Source of the DNA: Stutzerimonas stutzeri
Lineage (GTDB): Bacteria > Pseudomonadota > Gammaproteobacteria > Pseudomonadales > Pseudomonadaceae
Direction of reading: 5' to 3'
Assembly: GCF_013522825.1 (NCBI RefSeq)
Contig: NZ_JAAMQZ010000003.1
Coordinates: forward strand, 124,001-188,000
DNA length: 64,000 nt
Shown: positions 58,520 to 64,000 of the stretch, piece by piece
Position numbering within the stretch: position 1 is the stretch's first letter
How the letters are laid out: each line of letters opens with the position of its first letter
The notes under the pieces: model-generated
Told to the model about the DNA's origin: nothing
The model's database searches: none
What the model saw: only the letters and a program-made list of their open reading frames with translations
Position numbers and translations under genes: made by a program

Positions 58520-59620
58520 TCAGCCGCGGATGTTGTAGATGTCTTTCTCGTTCAACTCGGCATATTCATAGAGACGCTGGAGATAAGCGCTCTGCTGCTC
58601 CCACACCTTGCTCGCAACCGGATCGGCGGCAGCGGAGGCATCGACCACTTCGGCGGCGACTTCCTTCAGGCGCGCCAGCACTTCGTCAGGCAGGCGGCGT
58701 ACTTCAACGCCCTGCTCACGCAACTGCTCCAGAGCTTCCATGTTCTTGGCGTTGTAATCGTCGAGCATGTCGCCGTTGACGTCCCGCGCGGCAGCACGAA
58801 CGATGGCCTTGAGATCATCCGGTAGCGTTTCCCAGGCCTTGAGATTCACATCCAGCTCGAAGGTGACGTTCGGCTCCTGCCAGCCCGGCGTGTAGTAATA
58901 CTTTGCCGCCTTGTGCAGCCCCAGCGCCATGTCGTTGTAAGGCCCGATCCATTCGGTGGCATCGATGGCACCTGTCTGCAGCGCAGTGAAGATCTCACCC
59001 GCCGGCATGTTCACCACAGTGCCGCCCATCTTGGTCAGCACCTCGCCGCCCAGGCCGGGTGTGCGCATCTTCAGGCCGCGGAAATCCTCGACCGAATTTA
59101 TTTCCTTATTGAACCAGCCCGCCGTCTGCACACCGGAAGCGCCACAGGCCATCGGCAACACGCCAAACGGCTTGTAGACCTCCTCCCACAGCTCCATACC
59201 GCCACCACGATGCAGCCAGGCGTTCATTTCCTGGGCATTGGGACCGAACGGCAAGGCACAGAAGAACTGCGCCGCAGGCACCTTGCCTTTCCAGTAGTAG
59301 GGTGCGCCGTGGCCCATCTCGGCGGTGCCACGGGATACGGCATCGAAGACTTCCAGCGCCGGAACCAGCTCGCCGGCGGCATACACCTTGACCGTCAGGC
59401 GACCGGCACTCATCTCGTTGACCAGCCTGGCAAAACGCTCGGCACCAACGCCCACGCCGGGGAAATTCTTCGGCCAGGAGGTCACCATCTTCCAGTTGAA
59501 TTTCTCTGCCGCGGCGCTGGCTTCAGACTTGCCGGCGGTCTCGGCCTCCTTGTTGCAACCGGCCAGGGCCGTAGCGGCCAGCCCCACACCGGCTGCGGCC
59601 AGAATTTGACGTCGTTTCAT
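58520..59620 (-). CDS. TRAP transporter substrate-binding protein
   Basis: 366 aa. The N-terminus has an Arg pair (MKRRQILAAAG) and a lipobox-like ALAGC, so it may be a Tat-exported lipoprotein. DctP/TakP-type features: KMVTSWPKNFPG, GAPYYWKGKVPAAQFFCALPFG, RTPGLGGEVLTKMGG with the carboxylate-binding Arg, and TEWIGPYND. TakP relatives bind 2-oxo acids; the ligand here is unproven. It is divergent from dctQ-dctM, which complete the transporter. Confidence 0.9.
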   Translation of the reverse strand: MKRRQILAAAGVGLAATALAGCNKEAETAGKSEASAAAEKFNWKMVTSWPKNFPGVGVGAERFARLVNEMSAGRLTVKVYAAGELVPALEVFDAVSRGTAEMGHGAPYYWKGKVPAAQFFCALPFGPNAQEMNAWLHRGGGMELWEEVYKPFGVLPMACGASGVQTAGWFNKEINSVEDFRGLKMRTPGLGGEVLTKMGGTVVNMPAGEIFTALQTGAIDATEWIGPYNDMALGLHKAAKYYYTPGWQEPNVTFELDVNLKAWETLPDDLKAIVRAAARDVNGDMLDDYNAKNMEALEQLREQGVEVRRLPDEVLARLKEVAAEVVDASAAADPVASKVWEQQSAYLQRLYEYAELNEKDIYNIRG

Positions 59621-59820
59621 GGGTGACTCCCTATTGTTGTTGTAATGAACCGGATGCCGGAACCCTGCACCCAGTTCACTCTAGCTAACACAGGGCCATG
59701 CATCACTCAAGTCCACAATCAGGTCTTCAGACTATTTTCCGAGTGCTGTCAGTTGCGATGCCGTCTGGCAGGCGCCTAGAATCGCGAGCTGCTCAGGGCA
59801 ATAACAACAAAGGACCTACG
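59621..59820. other. divergent promoter region of the TRAP transporter genes
   Basis: 200 bp between the starts of the binding-protein gene and dctQ. No gene of its own, and no clear sigma-54 (TGGC-N8-TGC) or sigma-70 pair that I can defend. A CAATAACAACAAAGGA stretch forms the dctQ ribosome site. Confidence 0.4.
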
Positions 59821-60372
59821 ATGTCGAAACATGCCCCTCCCCTGCTTGCTTTAGCACGCCTGATCGATACCCTAAACGCTCGTTTCGGCCAAGCCTGCGC
59901 CTGGTTGACCCTGTTCCTGGTGCTCGGCACCGCCGTGGTCGTGCTCCTGCGCTACGGCTTCGGCATCGGCGCCACCGCGCTTCAGGAAGCGGTCCTCTAT
60001 GCCCACGCACTGGTCTTCATGGGCGCCGCCGCCTGGACGCTGCAGCGCAACGGCCATGTGCGCGTCGATATCTTCTACCAGCGCTTCAGCCCGCGCTATC
60101 AGGCGCTGGTCGAGGTGTTGGGCACACTGCTGTTCCTGCTTCCCGTTTGCCTGTTTCTTGGCTGGGCCAGCTGGGATTACGTCAGCAACTCCTGGTCGAC
60201 GCTGGAAGCGTCCAGCGAATCCGGGGGCCTGAAATTCGTCTACCTGCAAAAGAGCATCATCCTGGTTCTGGTGGTCAGTCTGGCGTTGCAAGGCATCGCT
60301 GAAATCATCAAGGCCGCCTACCTCGTCGCCGGTCGCCTGCCGATCCCGGAGCAGGAGGTGAAGCATGGCTGA
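59821..60372 (+). CDS. dctQ: TRAP transporter small permease (DctQ)
   Basis: 183 aa from ATG 59821 (AAAGGACC upstream). Four membrane helices, with the family motifs GIGATALQEAVLYAHALVFMGAAAWTLQRNGHVRVDIFY. The small subunit pairs with DctM and is needed for transport. It overlaps dctM by 8 bp. Confidence 0.92.
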   Translation: MSKHAPPLLALARLIDTLNARFGQACAWLTLFLVLGTAVVVLLRYGFGIGATALQEAVLYAHALVFMGAAAWTLQRNGHVRVDIFYQRFSPRYQALVEVLGTLLFLLPVCLFLGWASWDYVSNSWSTLEASSESGGLKFVYLQKSIILVLVVSLALQGIAEIIKAAYLVAGRLPIPEQEVKHG

Positions 60373-61741
60373 GTTGATGGCAATTCTGCTGTTCGCCTGC
60401 ATCTGCCTGGCGTTGATGGCCGGCTACCCGGTGGCCTTCACCCTGGGTGGCGTCTCACTGCTGTTCGCCGGTGTCGGCGTACTCACCGGCACCTTCGACG
60501 GCAGCTACCTCAGCGCCCTGCCGAACCGGCTGTTCGGCATCATGAACAACCAGACGATGCTGGCCGTGCCGCTGTTCGTATTCATGGGCGTGATGCTGGA
60601 AAAAAGCCGGGTCGCCGAAGACCTGCTCGAATCCATGTCGCGCCTGTTCGGCACCCTGCGCGGCGGCCTGGCGATTTCCGTCTGCGTGGTCGGCGCGCTG
60701 CTCGCGGCCAGCACCGGCATCGTGGGAGCCACGGTGGTCACCATGGGCCTGCTGGCCCTGCCGACCATGCTGCGCCGAGGTTACGACCCGGCAATTTCCA
60801 CTGGCACCCTGGCGGCCACCGGCACGCTGGGGCAGATCATTCCGCCCTCCATCGTGCTGGTTCTGCTGGGTGACGTGATGTCCAGCGCTTACCAGCAGGC
60901 GCAGCTGAAGATGGGCATCTTCTCACCGAAGACCGTATCGGTCGGCGATCTTTTCGTCGGCGCGCTGCTTCCAGGCCTGCTGCTGGTCGGCCTGTACATC
61001 CTCTACATCATCGTGATCGCGGTGCTGCAGCCAAAGAAACTGCCGGCGCTGCCCCAGGAGGAACTCGGCCCCATCGAATGGGGCAAGCTGGTTTACGCTC
61101 TGGTGCCACCACTGTTGCTGATCAGCGCCGTCCTCGGCTCGATCCTCGCCGGTTACGCCACGCCTACGGAGGCCGCCGCACTGGGTGCACTGGGCGCGAT
61201 GCTGCTGGCCTTTTACAAGGGCAAACTCAACTTCACCCAGCTGCGCAGCGTTGCGTACGGCACAACCGAAATCACCGCCATGGTGTTCCTGATCCTGATC
61301 GGCGCCTCTCTGTTCTCGCTGGTGTTTCGTGGTTTCGGCGGCGAAGCGCTGATCGAAGACGTGTTCGCTCAACTGCCAGGCGGCGTGCTCGGCGCCTTCT
61401 TCCTGGTCATGCTGGTGATCTTCCTGCTGGGCTTCATCCTGGACTTCATCGAGATCACCTTCGTAGTCGTGCCGATCGTTGGCCCGGTGTTGCTGGCAAT
61501 GGGCCTGGACCCGGTATGGCTCGGCGTCATGATCGCGCTGAATCTGCAGACGTCGTTTCTCACGCCACCTTTCGGTTTCGCCCTCTTCTACCTGCGCGGC
61601 GTGACGCCAAAATCGGTGCCTACCAGCACTATCTACAAGGGGGTGATACCCTTCATCCTGATCCAGCTCCTGCTACTGGTGATCGCTTATCTGTTCCCTG
61701 GTCTGGTCACCTGGCTACCCGAACAGGTTTACGGTAAATAG
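60365..61741 (+). CDS. dctM: TRAP transporter large permease (DctM)
   Basis: 458 aa with about 12 membrane helices. DctM motifs: GYPVAFTLGGVSLLF, QTMLAVPLFVFMGVMLEKS, ASTGIVGATVVTMGLLALPTMLRRGYD, GTLGQIIPPSIVLVLLGDV and LNLQTSFLTPPFGFALFYLRGV. It is the Na+-coupled channel-forming subunit. Translationally coupled to dctQ. A UUCG-loop hairpin follows the stop. Confidence 0.94.
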   Translation: MAELMAILLFACICLALMAGYPVAFTLGGVSLLFAGVGVLTGTFDGSYLSALPNRLFGIMNNQTMLAVPLFVFMGVMLEKSRVAEDLLESMSRLFGTLRGGLAISVCVVGALLAASTGIVGATVVTMGLLALPTMLRRGYDPAISTGTLAATGTLGQIIPPSIVLVLLGDVMSSAYQQAQLKMGIFSPKTVSVGDLFVGALLPGLLLVGLYILYIIVIAVLQPKKLPALPQEELGPIEWGKLVYALVPPLLLISAVLGSILAGYATPTEAAALGALGAMLLAFYKGKLNFTQLRSVAYGTTEITAMVFLILIGASLFSLVFRGFGGEALIEDVFAQLPGGVLGAFFLVMLVIFLLGFILDFIEITFVVVPIVGPVLLAMGLDPVWLGVMIALNLQTSFLTPPFGFALFYLRGVTPKSVPTSTIYKGVIPFILIQLLLLVIAYLFPGLVTWLPEQVYGK

Positions 61742-61749
61742 CTACGCGC

Positions 61750-61773
61750 AGACGCCTGTTTCGACAGGCGTCT
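61750..61773 (+). terminator. hairpin after dctM
   Basis: AGACGCCTGT (61750-61759) pairs perfectly with ACAGGCGTCT (61764-61773) around the stable loop TTCG. No T-run follows, so it may end transcription weakly or protect the mRNA end. Confidence 0.65.
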
Positions 61774-61803
61774 CGCTGTTCAGCCATCCTCGCGGATTTA
61801 TCG

Positions 61804-63057
61804 ATGCCCAGCCCCACCAGCCATGCGCAGCTCGCTGAACGCTTTCAGCAGCTCGACACGTTTCTCGTGCAGCATCAGACACTGTGGCAACCACGCCCCT
61901 TTACCCATAGCCGACTGCCCTGGGAAACCGATCATCCAGAACTGGCCGCATGGCTGCGCGCGCGCCCGCTGGAGGCAGCTGAATCCGCGCACAACCATCC
62001 TGACGCGCTTTTGGCACCGGCCCCCTTCCAGGCACTGGCCAGGCAGGCAACAGCTCTGAGCAGCGTGGCCGAACTACCCATGCAAACAAGCCCGGCAAAC
62101 AATCCCCGCCAGGCCACGGACGTTCCCGGACGCAAATGGCTGCAGATCCAGTCGTTCAGCGCAGCGCTCGACTTCCGCGAGCGCCCCCGTCACTGGCTTG
62201 ACTGGTGTGCCGGCAAAGGCCATCTGGGTCGCCAGCTGGCCGGCGACGGCGCAAACCTGACCTGCCTGGAATGGGACCCGATACTGGTCGATGCCGGCGC
62301 ACAACTCAGCCAACGCCTGGGCATCGACGCAAGCCACCGACAACAGGATGTGATGAGCGATGAGGCCGTCGCACAGCTTGGCCCAGACTCGACCCCGGTC
62401 GCCCTGCATGCTTGCGGCGACCTCCATGTCCGCCTGCTGCAACTGGCCATAGCCCAAGGCTGTCGACAACTTGCGCTGGCGCCCTGCTGCTACAACCGCA
62501 TCCAACACGATCGCTACCAGCCGCTGTCGCGTGCTGCTCAGAGATCTTCACTACGGCTATCGCGCGACGACCTCGGCCTGCCCCTGAGCGAAACCGTAAC
62601 GGCTGGCGCCCGTGAAAAACGCAACCGCGACCAGTCCATGGCCTGGCGTCTGGGCTTCGATCTGCTGCAGCGCAAACTGCGCGGGGATGACAACTACCTG
62701 CCAACCCCCTCACTGCCCAGCGCCTGGCTGAAGAAAAGCTTCGAGCAATACTGCCGCGACCTCGCCGCACTCAAGGGCATCCCTGCCCCCCAGACCGAGC
62801 ACTGGGCCGAACTGGAACAGCGCGGCTGGCAGCGCCTCGCCGAAGTCCGCAACCTGGAACTGCTGCGCGGCCTGTTCCGCCGCCCGCTGGAGCTTTGGCT
62901 CCTGCTGGATCGCACCCTTCTGCTCAGTGAAAATGGCTACAGGGTACGCCTCGGCACCTTCTGTCCCACCCAACTGACCCCACGCAATCTGATGCTGATC
63001 GCAGAACGTGAAAATCCACCCGCTACCCTCTCAACGACACCGTCCAGACTGCCCTAA
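61804..63057 (+). CDS. class I SAM-dependent methyltransferase-like protein (METTL25-type domain)
   Basis: 417 aa. The Rossmann methyltransferase motif I is WLDWCAGKGHLGRQLAGDG, motif II acidic end CLEWDP, then ALHACGDLHVRLL and LALAPCCYNRI, the signature of the Methyltransf_32 family related to eukaryotic METTL25/GSTCD. The substrate is unknown; an RNA or protein target is possible. A stretch of about 125 N-terminal residues and a long C-terminal half (QRKLRGDDNYLPTPSLPS) are family-specific. Monocistronic. Confidence 0.85.
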   Translation: MPSPTSHAQLAERFQQLDTFLVQHQTLWQPRPFTHSRLPWETDHPELAAWLRARPLEAAESAHNHPDALLAPAPFQALARQATALSSVAELPMQTSPANNPRQATDVPGRKWLQIQSFSAALDFRERPRHWLDWCAGKGHLGRQLAGDGANLTCLEWDPILVDAGAQLSQRLGIDASHRQQDVMSDEAVAQLGPDSTPVALHACGDLHVRLLQLAIAQGCRQLALAPCCYNRIQHDRYQPLSRAAQRSSLRLSRDDLGLPLSETVTAGAREKRNRDQSMAWRLGFDLLQRKLRGDDNYLPTPSLPSAWLKKSFEQYCRDLAALKGIPAPQTEHWAELEQRGWQRLAEVRNLELLRGLFRRPLELWLLLDRTLLLSENGYRVRLGTFCPTQLTPRNLMLIAERENPPATLSTTPSRLP

Positions 63058-63066
63058 AGAAACAGG

Positions 63067-63094
63067 TTTACTCGCCGCAACCAATCGCTATAAT
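63067..63094 (+). promoter_or_regulatory. promoter of tRNA-Thr
   Basis: TTTACT (63067-63072) and a perfect TATAAT (63089-63094), 16 bp apart, followed by GGCGCC. It ends 15 bp before the tRNA 5' end, as expected for a stable RNA gene. Confidence 0.7.
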
Positions 63095-63109
63095 GGCGCC
63101 CATCTTTTC

Positions 63110-63185
<76 letters not shown>

Positions 63186-63193
63186 TACAAATC

Positions 63194-63224
63194 AAAGGGT
63201 TACGTGAAAGCGTAGCCCTTTTTT
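63194..63224 (+). terminator. terminator of tRNA-Thr
   Basis: AAGGGTTACG pairs with CGTAGCCCTT (one G-T pair) around TGAAAG, followed by TTTT. It lies 9 bp after the CCA. Confidence 0.85.
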
Positions 63225-63549
63225 GTGCCTGAAATTTTGTCTGGGGTAGGATTGGGGTAGGGATTTGCCACCGCACCACCACTCGGTTAGAAAAAATCTG
63301 CGCCAGCATTACGACCACTCGTCAGCCCAATTCATCCGTCATCACCGATGACGCCCTCTGCATCACATCCCCCGCCATCAGAATCTAGGCACTACCAGCA
63401 TCTTGAACGCTACTCATGGTCAAAGCCTTTTTCGCCGAGATCCCGTAAAGTGCCACCTTGCAGGGCCTCTGCGGGCAGCATAGGGTGATTGGGCGGGTCG
63501 ACAGACCTGGCTTCAGGAACACAGCGCCAGAGGATTCTTGTGTCATGGT
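63225..63549. other. non-coding stretch after tRNA-Thr, possible edge of an integrated element
   Basis: About 325 bp without a supportable gene. It opens with a directly repeated GGGGTAGG (TCTGGGGTAGGATTGGGGTAGG), and its composition is less regular than the conserved regions. No integrase is visible up to the window end, so an attachment site next to the tRNA is only a suspicion. Confidence 0.35.
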
Positions 63550-63674
63550 GGCTGCATGCGGGGCGCTTCGGCGCACCGAGTTCCTTGAGTCTCGGTCTTC
63601 CACACCCGCATGCAGCCGCCACCCTTTGTGTGGAAGCGAAGGTGGCGGTCTCTTAAAACTCAAGAGATCACCCT
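63550..63674 (+). promoter_or_regulatory. structured 5' leader RNA of the DUF3077-like gene
   Basis: GGCTGCATGCGGG (63550-63562) pairs perfectly with CCCGCATGCAGCC (63605-63617), enclosing two hairpins: GCGC-TTCG-GCGC (63563-63574) and ACCGAG/CTCGGT (63575-63580 with 63591-63596). This is a three-way junction. An adjoining stem CCGCCACC/GGTGGCGG (63616-63623 with 63641-63648) follows. A last stem TCTCTT/AAGAGA (63649-63654 with 63662-63667) covers the likely ribosome binding site of the gene at 63675. Confidence 0.7.
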
Positions 63675-63980
63675 ATGCAGCAGACCAATATCCCTTCAAG
63701 CACCATCGACTCCGCTCCGCAAGCCCTCGACGCGCTCAATGGCCTGTTCACAGTTCGCAGTGACGTCACCTCCGGCCAACTGCATGACGAAGCCCAGCTT
63801 CGCCAAAACGCCGCAGTCGGCATACTCCACGCACTCTCCAGCGCAAGTGACTTGAACACCCTGGAAAACCATTTGCTTCTGGACTGCATCATGGCGCTGC
63901 GGCTGCTGTGCTCCGATGCTGCTGCGCTGTATTCGGCAGCATGCGAACGCGGCAAAGCAGAAAACCAGTCCCTGCCTTAA
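63675..63980 (+). CDS. small DUF3077-like protein
   Basis: 101 aa, no signal peptide or membrane helix. The phrase ALNGLFTVRSDVTSG ... LRQNAAVGILHALSSAS ... LLLDCIMALRLLCSDAAALYSAACERG resembles the small Pseudomonas DUF3077 proteins (LFxVRxGV..., then an Ala-rich helix), which often sit in accessory regions; the match is from memory and weak. Ribosome site AAGAGA, 7 bp before the ATG, is buried in the leader hairpin. Function unknown. Confidence 0.55.
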   Translation: MQQTNIPSSTIDSAPQALDALNGLFTVRSDVTSGQLHDEAQLRQNAAVGILHALSSASDLNTLENHLLLDCIMALRLLCSDAAALYSAACERGKAENQSLP

Positions 63981-64000
63981 TCGCCCTTGCCTACCAACTC

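Noticed and set aside
63385-63663. 92-codon minus-strand open frame opposite the leader RNA
   Set aside because: Overlaps the stable structured leader and shows no recognisable protein features; most likely chance.

Overview
The window is a high-GC gammaproteobacterial chromosome segment that I read as Pseudomonas. The gene order nudE-cysQ / yrfG, then pckA, hslO, hslR, rimB-rimK, envZ-ompR (amgS-amgR), tex, thioesterase, gshA, argA, argE, DUF47-pit, CYTH/CHAD triphosphatase and a PilB/GspE-like ATPase matches my recollection of the P. aeruginosa PA5175-PA5210 region. The intergenic REP-like hairpins are also Pseudomonas-like. The species cannot be fixed by reading alone.

Layout. 1-6.4 kb: the end of a type I asparaginase, a membrane sensor kinase, cysQ-nudE, yrfG and fdhD, with a 266-bp MITE-like element at 4.5 kb. 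6.5-11.5 kb: a glycine-zipper/His-rich envelope protein, an orphan second SdhB, an HPF-like ribosome factor, a nucleotide-transporter-like permease and a Tat-type aldo/keto reductase. 11.5-18.3 kb: a membrane chemoreceptor, a soluble FIST-domain chemoreceptor, a RecQ-family helicase and a nitroreductase. 18.3-26 kb: PEP carboxykinase, Hsp33/Hsp15, the RimB/RimK S6-modification pair, the EnvZ/OmpR (AmgRS) two-component system and diacylglycerol kinase.

26.1-38.8 kb is the main accessory feature. It is a colinear cellulose operon bcsE-F-G-R-Q-A-B-C, most of its genes overlapping by a few bases, behind a readable sigma-70-type promoter (TTGGCA, 17 bp, TATTAT). It carries two predicted c-di-GMP receptors (the GIL motif of BcsE and the PilZ domain of BcsA) and the phosphoethanolamine transferase BcsG. 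The cellulase gene bcsZ, normally between bcsB and bcsC, is absent: only 10 bp separate those two genes. The operon sits between ompR/dgkA and tex.

38.9-51.5 kb: conserved housekeeping genes (tex, gshA, argA, argE, pit). 51.5-57.6 kb: two L,D-transpeptidases facing away from each other and a multi-sensor hybrid kinase. 57.6-63.1 kb: a DUF2388 protein, an OsmC-type peroxidase, a TRAP transporter for a dicarboxylate or 2-oxo acid, and a methyltransferase. 63.1 kb to the end: tRNA-Thr(TGT), then sequence that looks like the edge of an accessory region, with an elaborately structured leader RNA ahead of a small DUF3077-like gene.

Intergenic repeats recur throughout: REP hairpins, a second palindrome family, heptamer tandem arrays and two elements with terminal inverted repeats. 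Several lie exactly where two genes converge.
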